A stretch of 64,000 nt of DNA from Pseudonocardia sp. HH130629-09 (GCF_001294645.1 NZ_CP011868.1:4774001-4838000), one strand, 5' to 3'. Positions 7,881 through 16,993 are shown, counted from the first letter of the stretch. Numbers and translations are program-made. The notes: generated from the sequence alone by a model not told the origin.

Positions 7881-9533
7881 TCAGGCGTCGGTGGGCGCGG
7901 GCCGGCCTCCCGGCCCCTGGCGGTTGTAGTCCGCCACGAACGCCTCGCGCTCGGCGTCGCTCATCTCGTTGAGGATGACGTTGGGGCTGGCCAGGTGCGG
8001 CATGCGCCGCATGTGGTCCAGCGTCCACATCTTCTTCGGGTCGAGATCGAGGTGCGGCTGAGCGGTCAGCGTCTTGCCGTCGTCACGGACGAAGCCCATG
8101 TCCTGGATGACGTCGGCCCAGTTCCAGCCGTGGTAGAGCGTCTCCCACTCGCGGTGACCCACGAGCTTGCCCATGTTCGGGGTCTCGCGACCCTGGTACA
8201 CGGGCCGGAAGGCCTCGGCGTCGGTCCAGCGGCAGACCTCGTGGCAGTACGTGCGCCACTGGCCGTCCACCTTGTCGACGACCATGTCCTCGCGCACCAG
8301 ACACGGGACCATGCAGGTCCAGCAGCGGTGCGGGTACACGTAGTCGACGTCTTCGGCCACGATGGCGTGGTGACCGTTCGGCTTGGCGAGGCGGTTGTAG
8401 TTCTCCCACCACTTGCCGTACCGGTCGTACCAGCCCGGGTACTTGTACTCGAACCACTCGAAGTCGGTGTCGGTCATGCCGTCGATGCGCCAGTAGTTGG
8501 CGCACCAGCCGGTGGCGAAGAACTGCGCGACCTCGTGGACGTAGCCCTTGTTCCAGATCTGGTTCCAGGACTCCTCGACCAGGTCGTGCGGGATCACCAG
8601 GCCGTACTTCTCGAGCGGCAGCAGGTAGCTGCGGTAGTAGTCGTCGTAGATCCAGCGGCGCCACATCTCCGCGTAGGACTCGCGGTCCTTGCGACGGTCC
8701 TTCGTGCCGTACTCGATGAAGGTGCCGATGGCGGCGTCGACGACGCGGTGGTTGTTCCACCACGCGTAGCGCAGGTCGCGCTCGAGCAGCTGGCGGTTGT
8801 CCTCGTCCGACAGCGCCATCAGGAGCGTGGCGTAGCCGTTGGAGATGTGCCGCGACTCGTCGGACTGCACCGAGTGGAACACCGTCGGCAGCAGGTAGTC
8901 GCCGTTGGCTGCCGCCTCGGCCGGCATCGCCACGAACAGGGTGTTCGTGAACGCGGTCTCCGCGACGATGGTCAGGTAGATCGACGCGGCGGTGATGGCG
9001 TCACCGGTGATGAACCCCTCGGCGAACTGGCGGCCGATCGTGCCGCAGTAGTCCGACTGGAAGTTCCGCAGCGAGTTGTTGAAGCCCGCCGGGTCGATGT
9101 AGTTGTTCATGTAGAGGCGCTTGAGGTTCTGCTGGATCGTGCTGTGCCGAACCTCGTCGATCATCTGGATCGCCTGGCCGTTGTGCAGCTCCGGGTTCGG
9201 AACCACGTGGAACAGCATCGGCATCGAGCGCGCCGCCGAGATCTCCGGCAACGGGATGATCGACAGGAAGAGCTTCTGCCACTCCAGCCAGCGCTCCTGC
9301 ACCTGCCGGAACATGTTGCCGCGGATGGCACCGTCCTGGGCGCCGTAGACGCGGTGGTCCTTCTCCTCCTCCATCGGGAAGTACGAGCGCAGGACCTGCT
9401 TGAGCGGGTCCTTCTTCGCCGCCTTCTTGAAGGTGTAGTCGGTTCCGTACTTCATGTACGGCTCGTGGTACTGCGGCTCCCAGGAAAGCTCCTGGATCTT
9501 CTGGTGAGCCTTCGCCAAACTCTGCCGACTCAC
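7881..9533 (-). CDS. prmA: Propane 2-monooxygenase hydroxylase, alpha (large, di-iron) subunit
   Basis: 550 residues. This subunit holds the non-heme di-iron centre that activates O2 and hydroxylates short alkanes and related substrates such as acetone, phenol or cyclic ethers. All six expected ligands are visible: Glu97, Glu127 and His130 (EVRH), Glu192, Glu226 and His229 (ESRH). The sequence is close, as I recall it, to Rhodococcus PrmA and mycobacterial MimA (group 5 soluble di-iron monooxygenases), for example GTKDRRKDRESYAEMWRRW. The related tetrahydrofuran/dioxane enzymes share this gene order, so the physiological substrate is not certain; propane is the best guess. ATG at 9533 starts the operon facing the divergent activator. 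Confidence 0.94.
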   Translation of the reverse strand: MSRQSLAKAHQKIQELSWEPQYHEPYMKYGTDYTFKKAAKKDPLKQVLRSYFPMEEEKDHRVYGAQDGAIRGNMFRQVQERWLEWQKLFLSIIPLPEISAARSMPMLFHVVPNPELHNGQAIQMIDEVRHSTIQQNLKRLYMNNYIDPAGFNNSLRNFQSDYCGTIGRQFAEGFITGDAITAASIYLTIVAETAFTNTLFVAMPAEAAANGDYLLPTVFHSVQSDESRHISNGYATLLMALSDEDNRQLLERDLRYAWWNNHRVVDAAIGTFIEYGTKDRRKDRESYAEMWRRWIYDDYYRSYLLPLEKYGLVIPHDLVEESWNQIWNKGYVHEVAQFFATGWCANYWRIDGMTDTDFEWFEYKYPGWYDRYGKWWENYNRLAKPNGHHAIVAEDVDYVYPHRCWTCMVPCLVREDMVVDKVDGQWRTYCHEVCRWTDAEAFRPVYQGRETPNMGKLVGHREWETLYHGWNWADVIQDMGFVRDDGKTLTAQPHLDLDPKKMWTLDHMRRMPHLASPNVILNEMSDAEREAFVADYNRQGPGGRPAPTDA

Positions 9534-9862
9534 GTCGTCTCCTCACGGTGGTGGGTTGTGGTCGGATCAGCGGGCGAGCGCGGGTAGCCCGATGTCGTGG
9601 TCGAACGCGGAGGTCGGACGACCCGGTGACGTGGGTGGATGCCGCGGCGCCGGTGCCGCCCGTCTTCCGTGCTGCGAATCACACATGGTCCGGCAGGCAT
9701 TCGAGGTCTCAATATGAGACTCTTCCGCCCCGCCACCTGTGGTGATCTTGCTCTCACGGCGCGTACCGTCGCCGTGGCCACGGGATCCGGGCAGGTCACC
9801 GCTGTCGCACGCGGATCCCCGGTGGTCGTGTCCCGAGCTCGACACTGGCAAGGAGGCCGTAT
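9534..9862. promoter_or_regulatory. Divergent control region between prmA and its activator
   Basis: 329 bases without a coding frame of its own. It must hold the prmA promoter (minus strand) and the activator promoter (plus strand). It is noticeably less GC-rich around 9660-9720 (AATCACACATGG and TCTCAATATGAGAC) than the genes on either side. The one clear element is the palindrome at 9706-9720. Confidence 0.7.
9706..9720. promoter_or_regulatory. Perfect palindrome GTCTCA-ATA-TGAGAC, candidate activator operator
   Basis: Two perfect 6-base half-sites with a 3-base spacer, 186 bases before the prmA start and 143 before the activator start. Fis-type helix-turn-helix activators of the AcoR/MimR class bind inverted repeats upstream of their target promoters, so this is the best operator candidate in the region. 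No second copy was seen nearby. Confidence 0.6.
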
Positions 9863-11791
9863 GTGAGACCCCTGCCCGACGGCGCGCAGGGCGCCACCCG
9901 GGCGGGCCGGCCGACGCCGCGCCCGCGACAGCCCGGGGACGGATCTGACGTCTCCGCCACCGGCTCGGCGCCCACACCCGTGTCCAGGACCGCCACCAGC
10001 ACCGCGGCCAAACGGATCGCTGCGGCCCGCGAGGCGTTCCTGCACCACGAGCAGATGCGTGAGGACGCGGTCCGCCCACCGATCCTGGCGTCCTGGATCC
10101 GGTCGCGGGACAGCGACGTGGCACCGGACTCCATCGACCTGCCCGAGGTCGGCCGCGAGACCGACAGCCCCCTGGTACGGGCGGCCACCCCGATCGTCTC
10201 CGAGCTGTGCGACCAGTTCGCCACCGAGCCGGTCAGCCTCATCCTGTGCGACTCCGACGGTGTCGTCCTCGACCGCCGGACCGGTGACTCCGCGCTGCGT
10301 CAGCACCTGGACCGGGTGTGGCTCGTCCCCGGTTTCTCCTACGCCGAGCAGCACGTCGGCACCAACGGCATCGGCACCGCGCTGGAGGGCAGGCGGCCGA
10401 CCGAGGTGTTCGGGCACGAGCACTTCGTCGATCACCTGGAGGACCTGGCCTGCGCCGGCGCTCCGATCCGGCACCCGGTCACCGGCAAGATCCTGGGCGT
10501 CATCGATCTGACCTGCTGGCGGACCGAGGCGAACGCGCTGATGGTCGCCACCGCCGCGACGACGGCCCGCCGCATCGAGGAGGCGCTGCTCGCCGCGTCC
10601 GGGCGGCACGAGCTGACGCTGCTGCACGACTACCTGACCGCGGTCCAGCACGGAGGCGACTCCGCGGTGCTCGCCGTCGGCGACGACCTCGTGATGATGA
10701 ACGACCGCGCCCGCGAGCTCATCGCCCCCGGCGACCAGGCCCCGCTGCTGGCCGGGGCGACCGACGCGCTGCGGGCCGGGCGCAACCGCCAGCTCGTCGT
10801 CGACCTGCCGAGCGGGGCGACCGCGCGCATGCAGTGCCGACCCAGCTGGAACGAGGCGGGCTCGGCGGGCGGCATCCTGCAGGTGAGCCTGACCCACCGC
10901 GAGACCGTCGGCCGCGGCTCCGCGACCCCGACGATCACCACCGCGCTGCCGACCGCCGTTGGCTCGGGGGCGTTGTGGACCAAGTGCGCCCAGGCCGTGG
11001 ACCGGCACTTCCGCACCAACGAGTGGCTGGTGCTGCAGGGCGAGCCCGGCTCCGGCCGGACCACGCTGGCCCGCGCCACCCACCACCTCCACTCCCCCGC
11101 CGGGCACGTCCGCGTGCTCGACGCCGGCGACGTGGGCCCGCGCTGGTTCTCCGAGGTGACCGACGAGCTCGACGGAGGCGGCGGGACGCTGGTGCTGCGC
11201 GAGGTCGACCGGCTGCCCCCGGCCGCCGCGGCGGCGCTCGCCGACGTGCTGGAGCCGCACCGCGAGTCGACCGACCCGGAGCGGGCCTGGGTCGTCGCGA
11301 CCCGCGGCAGCTCCCGGACGACCGACTCGCCCGAGCTGGCGTCGCTGCTGGACTGCTTCCCGCGCACCATCGAGGTCCCGCCGCTGCGCCACCACGTGGA
11401 GGACGTCGCCGAGCTGGTGCCCTATCTGCTCGCCCGGCTGACCCGCGGCGCCGACCTGACCTGTGCGCCGGAGGCCCTGCGGGTGCTCATGCGCCACCGG
11501 TGGCCGGGCAACGTCGAGCAGCTCTACCAGGTGCTGCGCAAGGTCGTGAGCCGTCGCCGGACCGGGGTGATCCGGCTGGAGGACCTGCCACCGGAGACGC
11601 GGGTGCTGGCCCGGCGGGTACTGACCCCACTGGAGTCGATCGAGTGCGACGCCATCGTCGACGCCCTGCTCGACGCCGACGGCAACAAGGCCGAGGCGGC
11701 ACGCCGGCTCGGGATGAGCCGGGCGACGATCTACCGGAAGATCCGCGGCTACGGCATCGCGACGCCGGAGGGTGCGGGGATGGCCCGGTAG
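9863..11791 (+). CDS. AcoR/MimR-like transcriptional activator (GAF, degenerate AAA+, Fis-type HTH)
   Basis: 642 residues from GTG at 9863; AAGGAGG lies 6 bases upstream and fixes the start. Domains in order: a Ser/Thr/Pro-rich tail (1-50), a GAF sensor (about 60-215, with YAEQHVGTNGIGTAL), a AAA+ domain (about 375-540) and a C-terminal Fis-type helix-turn-helix (NKAEAARRLGMSRATIYRKI, about 607-626). The P-loop at 393-400 reads GEPGSGRT, Arg replacing Lys, and I see no GAFTGA loop for sigma-54 contact. That fits actinobacteria, which lack sigma-54; related proteins such as MimR activate sigma-70-type promoters. It is transcribed away from prmA and is the obvious regulator of that operon. Confidence 0.88.
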   Translation: MRPLPDGAQGATRAGRPTPRPRQPGDGSDVSATGSAPTPVSRTATSTAAKRIAAAREAFLHHEQMREDAVRPPILASWIRSRDSDVAPDSIDLPEVGRETDSPLVRAATPIVSELCDQFATEPVSLILCDSDGVVLDRRTGDSALRQHLDRVWLVPGFSYAEQHVGTNGIGTALEGRRPTEVFGHEHFVDHLEDLACAGAPIRHPVTGKILGVIDLTCWRTEANALMVATAATTARRIEEALLAASGRHELTLLHDYLTAVQHGGDSAVLAVGDDLVMMNDRARELIAPGDQAPLLAGATDALRAGRNRQLVVDLPSGATARMQCRPSWNEAGSAGGILQVSLTHRETVGRGSATPTITTALPTAVGSGALWTKCAQAVDRHFRTNEWLVLQGEPGSGRTTLARATHHLHSPAGHVRVLDAGDVGPRWFSEVTDELDGGGGTLVLREVDRLPPAAAAALADVLEPHRESTDPERAWVVATRGSSRTTDSPELASLLDCFPRTIEVPPLRHHVEDVAELVPYLLARLTRGADLTCAPEALRVLMRHRWPGNVEQLYQVLRKVVSRRRTGVIRLEDLPPETRVLARRVLTPLESIECDAIVDALLDADGNKAEAARRLGMSRATIYRKIRGYGIATPEGAGMAR

Positions 11792-11875
11792 CGGCCGTCG
11801 CACAGGGCAGACGTCGGCGCGCGGTGAGGTCCGTCCAGGGCTGCGGCACCCCCGTTCGGCCCCTACCGTCGGTCC

Positions 11876-12118
11876 ATGGCACTACTCCGACGGTTGTTCG
11901 TGTTCCCCGACGGCACCCCGGCCCTGGTGCGCGGCGCGGTCGGTGGCCTGATCGTTCTGGTCTCCGTACTCTGGCCGTCCACAATGCTGCCCGCGGGCAC
12001 CTCGACCGTGGCGATCGTCGTGGCGGCCGCGCTGTCGGCCTTGGTGCTGTCCGCCGTGGCCACGGCGCTGCTGCGACGGCGGTACCCGGACGCCCCCGCT
12101 GACCCCCGGGGCTGTTGA
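11876..12118 (+). CDS. Small two-helix membrane protein, unknown function
   Basis: 80 residues. Two hydrophobic segments (VGGLIVLVSVLWPSTML and STVAIVVAAALSALVLSAVATALL) are joined by a short Pro/Gly turn and followed by a basic stretch (LRRRYPDAPAD). G/C at third positions is high, which supports real coding. It starts with ATG at 11876 after TACCGT, so it is probably leaderless. It lies between the activator and a GGCT-fold gene, all on the plus strand, with about 85 bases to the former. I do not recognise the family. Confidence 0.6.
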   Translation: MALLRRLFVFPDGTPALVRGAVGGLIVLVSVLWPSTMLPAGTSTVAIVVAAALSALVLSAVATALLRRRYPDAPADPRGC

Positions 12119-12134
12119 TCTACGGTCCGTGCCC

Positions 12135-13235
12135 ATGACGGGAACGGACATCACCGCACCCTGGCCGGACTCCGCGTTCCCCGCGGACCCCTATCCGGGT
12201 GCCCGGCCGCCGTGCTCGTTCCTGCATGTCGACGGCCGCACCCACCCCCTGACGGCCGACCCGTCGACGCCCTCGGGATGGCGGGTCGACGGTCGTTGTC
12301 TCGACGACGCGCTCGCCGGACGGAACGCGCCGCCGATGGCCGGGCGGGTACCGCTGCTGGCCTACGGCTCGAACGCCTGCCCGTCGAAGATCTCCTGGAT
12401 GCGCGAGGCCCGCGGGCTGACCGGACCGGTCGTCGTGCTGCGGGTGCGCACCGAGGGCCTGGCGGCGGTCTGGTCGGCCGGCCGCCGGGTCGTCGACGAC
12501 CAGCGCCCGGCCACCCTCGCCGCCGTCGGCGGGGCGGTCGAGGAGCACACCGTGTGGCTGGTCGCACCGGAGCAGTTCGCCGCGCTCGACGCCGTCGAGG
12601 GCCGCGACGCCGACCCGCCGCGCTACCGGCTGGCCCGGGTCGCGACCGGGCGGATCACGCTCGTCGACGCCGCCGGGGTGCTGGGCCGGCCGTGGGCCTA
12701 CCTCGCCCCGGAGGTCCCCACCGGCGACGCCCGCACCGACCGCCGTCCGCTGCACGTCGACGGGGCCCCGGTCCGCTGCGCCGACCTCGCCCAGGCCGGG
12801 GCCGTCGCGCTGTCCGGGGCACCCGGCCCGGACGGTCTCGACGCCACGACCGTCGACGGCGTACCCGTGCCGGAGCAGTGGCCGTCACGGGTGTTCGTCT
12901 ACGGCACCCTCATGCCCGGTCGCCGGGCCTTCGGGATGCTGCGCGGGCACGCCTCCGACGTGCTGCCCCAGCCGGTGGTGCTGCCGACCGGCGCGGTCGC
13001 CGACACCGGCCGCGGGTACCCCGCGCTGACCCTCGACACCGGCGACGGGGGGCCCGGCTGGGTCGTCGAGCTGGCCGACCCGGAGACCGCGCTGGCCGCG
13101 CTCGACGCCTACGAGGGCCCGGACTACGCGCGGTCCCGGGTGGTTCTCGACGACGGCACCGTGTGCTGGGCCTGGGTGTGGACCGCGGCGCGGGACGGCC
13201 ACGTGCCGCTGCCACACGGCTGGTCCCTGCCCTGA
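12135..13235 (+). CDS. Tandem gamma-glutamylcyclotransferase (GGCT/AIG2-like) protein
   Basis: 366 residues from ATG 12135 (GTG 12129 is a two-codon-longer alternative). Two copies of the GGCT-like fold are visible. The first begins VPLLAYGSNACPSKI near residue 75; the second begins RVFVYGTLMPGRRAF near residue 255. Both carry the characteristic YGS/YGT nucleating motif, and the second has the acidic residue in DAYEGPDYARS expected at the active site. GGCT-fold enzymes release 5-oxoproline from gamma-glutamyl amines or dipeptides. The first copy has DAVEGRDADPPRY in the matching position. Two fused domains are unusual for this mostly single-domain family. Substrate unknown. Confidence 0.75.
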   Translation: MTGTDITAPWPDSAFPADPYPGARPPCSFLHVDGRTHPLTADPSTPSGWRVDGRCLDDALAGRNAPPMAGRVPLLAYGSNACPSKISWMREARGLTGPVVVLRVRTEGLAAVWSAGRRVVDDQRPATLAAVGGAVEEHTVWLVAPEQFAALDAVEGRDADPPRYRLARVATGRITLVDAAGVLGRPWAYLAPEVPTGDARTDRRPLHVDGAPVRCADLAQAGAVALSGAPGPDGLDATTVDGVPVPEQWPSRVFVYGTLMPGRRAFGMLRGHASDVLPQPVVLPTGAVADTGRGYPALTLDTGDGGPGWVVELADPETALAALDAYEGPDYARSRVVLDDGTVCWAWVWTAARDGHVPLPHGWSLP

Positions 13236-13240
13236 CACCG

Positions 13241-13273
13241 ACCGGGCCCGTCCCCGTCGGGGACGGGCCCGGT
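13241..13273. terminator. Bidirectional terminator, 15-bp stem
   Basis: Bases 13241-13255 pair perfectly with 13259-13273 around loop GTC. It sits exactly between the convergent GGCT-like and MHS-transporter genes. Confidence 0.85.
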
Positions 13274-13291
13274 GTGGACCGGCGCTCCGGC

Positions 13292-14665
13292 TCAGGAAGC
13301 GGTCTTCGCGGCCTGCCGTGCGCGGTGCTCGGCGAGCCCGGGGATCTCCCGGCCGGAGATCGACACGCCCCTCGTCTCGATGACGAAGTAGAGCGCGATC
13401 ATGCCGATCACGCAGGCGCCCATCATGTAGTAGGCCGGGAACAGGACGTCGCCGGTGCCCTCGATCGCCGACTCGTTGATCAGCGGCGCGGTGCCGCCGA
13501 ACGCCGCCGTCGCCACGTTGTAGGAGATCGCCATGCCGGCGAAGCGGACGTGGGTCGGGAACATCGCCGGGAACGTCGCGGAGATCGTCCCGAGCTGGAG
13601 CAGGTAGATCAGCCCGAGCACGGTGAACCCGAGGATCGCCAGCGGCACGCTCACCGCCATCAGCATGTACATCGGGATCGCCAGCACGAATATGCCGACC
13701 AGCGAGATCCACCAGCACGGTTTGCGGCCGATCCGGTCCGACAGCGCCCCCGCAAAGGGGATCAGCAGCATCATCACGACCTGGCCGACCACGGCGACCG
13801 TGTCGGCGCTCGCCGAGTCCATCGACAGCGTCGTCTGCAGGTAGGTCGGCATGTAGGTCAGCAGCGTGTAGTTGATGACGTTCAGCGCGATGACCAGGCC
13901 GAACAGCGCGAGGATCGGCTGCCAGTAGCGGACGAGGAGGTCCTTGAGCGCGCCGGTCGCGGCGGACTCGGACTCGCCGGCGGCCTCCAGGTCACGGAAC
14001 ACCGGGGTGTCCTCGAGCTTGGTCCGGATGTAGAGGCCGATCATCGCCAGCGGCAAGGCGATCATGAACGGGATGCGCCAGCCGTAGTCGAGCATGGCCT
14101 GCTCGCCGATCGCGGTCTCCAGGCCGAAGACGACCAGCACCGCGAGCGTGAAGCCGGCCAGGGTGCCGAACTCCAGGAAGCTGCCCCAGAACCCGCGCTT
14201 CCGGTCCGGCGCGTACTCCGCCATGAACGTGGCGGCGCCGCCGTACTCACCGCCGGTCGAGAAGCCCTGGATGATCCGCAGCAGGAACAGCAGCGCCGGG
14301 GCGGCCCAGCCGATCGTCGCGTAGGACGGGATGACGCCGATCAGGAACGTCGCGACGCCCATCAGGATGATCGTCATCGACAGGACCTTCTGCCTGCCGA
14401 TGCGGTCCCCGAGCGGCCCCCAGACGAAGCCGCCGAGCGGCCGCAGGATGAAGGAGATCGCGAAGCCCAGCAGCGTTCCCAGGTAACCCAGTTCGCCCGG
14501 GAAGAACGTGTTCGTCAGTTCGACGGTCAGGTAGGCGTAGATGCCGTAGTCGAACCATTCCGTCGCGTTCCCGATCGCCGACGCGGCGACCGCCCTCCGC
14601 AGTACGGACGGCTCCACGTCGTTCTCGCCACTCTGTTGACCAGCATCTGCCGGAACCGATGACAT
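13292..14665 (-). CDS. MHS-family (ProP/ShiA-like) MFS metabolite:proton symporter
   Basis: 457 residues from ATG 14665, which follows GTGGGGGTCC; a GTG at 14683 is possible. The N-terminal part has the diagnostic ATEWFDYGIYAYL motif of metabolite:H+ symporters, then FILRPLGGFVWGPLGDRIGRQ, the MFS loop 2-3 signature, and DRIGRKPCWW after helix 8. Twelve membrane helices can be traced. Known members import osmolytes, organic acids, shikimate or aromatic acids. A degenerate AATGCG...CGCATT inverted repeat (14686-14714) lies just upstream and could be an operator. No catabolic gene is adjacent, so the substrate is open. Confidence 0.88.
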   Translation of the reverse strand: MSSVPADAGQQSGENDVEPSVLRRAVAASAIGNATEWFDYGIYAYLTVELTNTFFPGELGYLGTLLGFAISFILRPLGGFVWGPLGDRIGRQKVLSMTIILMGVATFLIGVIPSYATIGWAAPALLFLLRIIQGFSTGGEYGGAATFMAEYAPDRKRGFWGSFLEFGTLAGFTLAVLVVFGLETAIGEQAMLDYGWRIPFMIALPLAMIGLYIRTKLEDTPVFRDLEAAGESESAATGALKDLLVRYWQPILALFGLVIALNVINYTLLTYMPTYLQTTLSMDSASADTVAVVGQVVMMLLIPFAGALSDRIGRKPCWWISLVGIFVLAIPMYMLMAVSVPLAILGFTVLGLIYLLQLGTISATFPAMFPTHVRFAGMAISYNVATAAFGGTAPLINESAIEGTGDVLFPAYYMMGACVIGMIALYFVIETRGVSISGREIPGLAEHRARQAAKTAS

Positions 14666-14843
14666 TCGAGGACCCCCACTCACGCAATGCGTAAACCGCT
14701 ACCGGAAGCGCATTTCGTTACACGATCGACATATCCCAGCACCATTGCGGTGTGCGGAGCCTACAGAGCGGAAAGGGGGCCTGCCACCCACGCCCGCTGA
14801 TCGAGACCGGTGCGCGACCTCTGCCCCGTGTAGCGTCGCCGAC

Positions 14844-15824
14844 GTGCTGGCGATCGACGGCCTCGCCAAGCGGTTCGGCCCTGCCACCGCCCTCGACGAG
14901 GTGAGCTTCACGGTCGGTGCGGGCGAGGTGTTCGGCTTCGTCGGCGGCAACGGGGCGGGCAAGACGACGACGATGCGGATCGTGCTCGGTGTCCTCGACG
15001 CCGACGCCGGTGCGGTCGCCTGGAAGGGCGCGCCGCTCGGTCTCGCGGAACGCCGCCGGATCGGGTACCTGCCCGAGGAGCGCGGTCTCTACCCGCGGAT
15101 GCGGGTCGCCGAGCAGCTCGTCTACCTGGCCCGGCTGCACGGGATGTCACGGTCGGAGGCCCAGGCGGCCACCGAGACCTGGACCGAGCGGGTCGGGCTG
15201 GCCGGGCGCCGCGGCGACGAGGTGCAGAAGCTCTCGCTGGGCAACCAGCAGCGGGTGCAGCTGTGCGCCGCGCTGGTGCACGACCCCGATCTGCTGGTGC
15301 TCGACGAGCCGTTCTCCGGGCTGGACCCGGCGGCCGTCGACACCCTGGGAGCGGTGCTGCGCGAGCGCGCCGCGGCCGGGGTGCCGGTGGTGTTCTCCTC
15401 CCACCAGCTGGAGCTGGTGGAGCGGCTCTGCGACCGGGTGGGCATCATCTCGGCGGGCCGGATGGTGGCGGTCGGCACGGTCGACGGGCTGCGCGCCGGT
15501 GCCGCGGACCGCTACGACGTCACCGGCCCGCCACCGGGCTGGGCCGACGACCTACCCGGGGTACGGGTCCTCGGCGTCGACGGTGCCCGCACCCGCGTCG
15601 AGCTGGCGCCGGGCACCGACGACCAGGCGCTGCTGGATGCGGCGCTGGCCGCCGGGCCGGTGCACGCGTTCGGTCCGTACCGGCCGCCACTGACCGAGCT
15701 GTACCGCGACGCCGTGCGCGACCGCGCCGTCCCGGCGGACCCCGCCCTCCCCACGGACGGCGCCCTCCCCACCGACCGCGCCCTCCCCACCGAGCGCGCC
15801 CTCCCGACGGACCGCACCCGATGA
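14844..15824 (+). CDS. ABC-2 type exporter ATP-binding subunit (NatA/YhaQ-like)
   Basis: 326 residues from GTG 14844, seven bases after a TAGCGT box, a typical leaderless start; the longer upstream frame is not needed. It has Walker A GNGAGKTT (35-42), a modified signature LSLGNQQRVQ, and Walker B LLVLDEPFSGLDP. The C-terminal regulatory part ends in a short tandem repeat (ALPTD/E x 4) encoded by four 18-bp repeats. Its stop overlaps the permease start (ATGA at 15821-15824), so the two are coupled and form one exporter. Homologues handle sodium, drugs or peptides; the cargo is not evident. Confidence 0.9.
   Translation: MLAIDGLAKRFGPATALDEVSFTVGAGEVFGFVGGNGAGKTTTMRIVLGVLDADAGAVAWKGAPLGLAERRRIGYLPEERGLYPRMRVAEQLVYLARLHGMSRSEAQAATETWTERVGLAGRRGDEVQKLSLGNQQRVQLCAALVHDPDLLVLDEPFSGLDPAAVDTLGAVLRERAAAGVPVVFSSHQLELVERLCDRVGIISAGRMVAVGTVDGLRAGAADRYDVTGPPPGWADDLPGVRVLGVDGARTRVELAPGTDDQALLDAALAAGPVHAFGPYRPPLTELYRDAVRDRAVPADPALPTDGALPTDRALPTERALPTDRTR
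15744..15815 (+). repeat. Four 18-bp tandem repeats at the 3' end of the ABC ATPase gene
   Basis: Units at 15744-15761, 15762-15779, 15780-15797 and 15798-15815 follow the pattern GCCCTCCCCACCGACCGC with a few changes. They encode (ALPTDG/R) copies and keep frame, so copy number can vary without breaking the protein or the overlap with the permease. Confidence 0.9.
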
Positions 15825-16993
15825 GGACGGTGCTGCTCGTCGCGCGGCGCGAGATCACCACCCAGCTGCGGTCGCGGACGTTCGTCGTCGGGATCCTGCT
15901 GATGCTGCTGGTGTTCGGCGGCTACGGCGCGGTGATCGTGTTCGCCGGGGCGCAGGGCTCGTCGTCGTCGCTGGTGCTGGACGGGCCGGCCCGCGAGCTG
16001 CGCGGCGAGCTGCAGGGCACCGCGGACCGGCTGGGCACCACGCTGCGCGTGACCGAGGCCGGGAACCGGGACACCGCGGAGTCGATGGTCCGCACCGGCG
16101 AGGCCGATGCGATGCTCACCGGGGCGCCGGGGACCTACCAGCTCGTGGGCCTCGACGACGTCGCTCCCGGGCTGCGGTCGCTCGTTGTCGACGTGGTGGA
16201 ACAGCAGGCCGTGCGCGAGTCGCTGCTCGCCGCGGGCGCCGACCCGGACCGGGTGAGCACGCTGTCCGGGGTCGGGGTGCGCACCCTCGAACCGGTCGAC
16301 ACCGAGCTCGGGCAGCGCATCGGCACCGCGTTCGTGGTGACGTTCCTGCTGTTCTTCTCGGTGACCGCCTACGGCGCGGCCGTCGCACAGGGGGTGGTCG
16401 AGGAGAAGGCCGGGCGCGTGGTCGAGCTGCTGCTGGCGACCGTCCCGGCGCGGCAGCTGCTCGCGGGGAAGGTGCTCGGGCTCGGCCTGGTCGGGCTGCT
16501 GCAGCTGCTGATCCTCGGCGGGGTGGGCGCGGCCGTCGCGGTGGGCACCGGCGTGCTCGCGGTCCCGGCGCTGCTGCTGCCGACGCTGGTGTCCGCGCTG
16601 GCCTGGTACCTGGTCGGGTTCTTCCTGTTCGCGACGCTCTACGCGGCGGCGGGCGCGCTGGTGTCCCGGCAGGAGGAGCTCCAGTCGGTGACCGCGCCGA
16701 TCGCCATCGTGCTGCTCGTGCCGTTCCTGCTCGCCGTCGCCGTGCTGCCCGTGGACCCGCGCAACCCCGTCACCACGGTGCTGTCGTTCGTGCCGTACCT
16801 GTCGCAGACGCTCATGCCCGCGCGCACCGCGCTCGGCGTCACCGCGTGGTGGGAGCCGGTGCTCGCCTATCTGCTGGCGCTGGCCGCGCTCGCCGGGATG
16901 GTGCTGCTGTCGGCGCGGGTGTACCGCAACTCGGTGCTGCGCACCGGGGCGCGGGTCCGCTGGCGGGACGCGCTCAGTGCCGGGCGGCCTTGA
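15821..16993 (+). CDS. ABC-2 type exporter permease (NatB-like)
   Basis: 390 residues from ATG 15821, overlapping the ATPase stop. One N-terminal helix (FVVGILLMLLVFGGYGAVIVF) is followed by a long extracytoplasmic domain (about residues 45-165), then five or six helices in the C-terminal half, the usual NatB/YhaP layout. The conserved QGVVEEKAGRVVELLLATV motif of ABC-2 permeases is present near residue 190. It overlaps the convergent photolyase gene by 20 bases at its 3' end. Confidence 0.9.
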   Translation: MRTVLLVARREITTQLRSRTFVVGILLMLLVFGGYGAVIVFAGAQGSSSSLVLDGPARELRGELQGTADRLGTTLRVTEAGNRDTAESMVRTGEADAMLTGAPGTYQLVGLDDVAPGLRSLVVDVVEQQAVRESLLAAGADPDRVSTLSGVGVRTLEPVDTELGQRIGTAFVVTFLLFFSVTAYGAAVAQGVVEEKAGRVVELLLATVPARQLLAGKVLGLGLVGLLQLLILGGVGAAVAVGTGVLAVPALLLPTLVSALAWYLVGFFLFATLYAAAGALVSRQEELQSVTAPIAIVLLVPFLLAVAVLPVDPRNPVTTVLSFVPYLSQTLMPARTALGVTAWWEPVLAYLLALAALAGMVLLSARVYRNSVLRTGARVRWRDALSAGRP

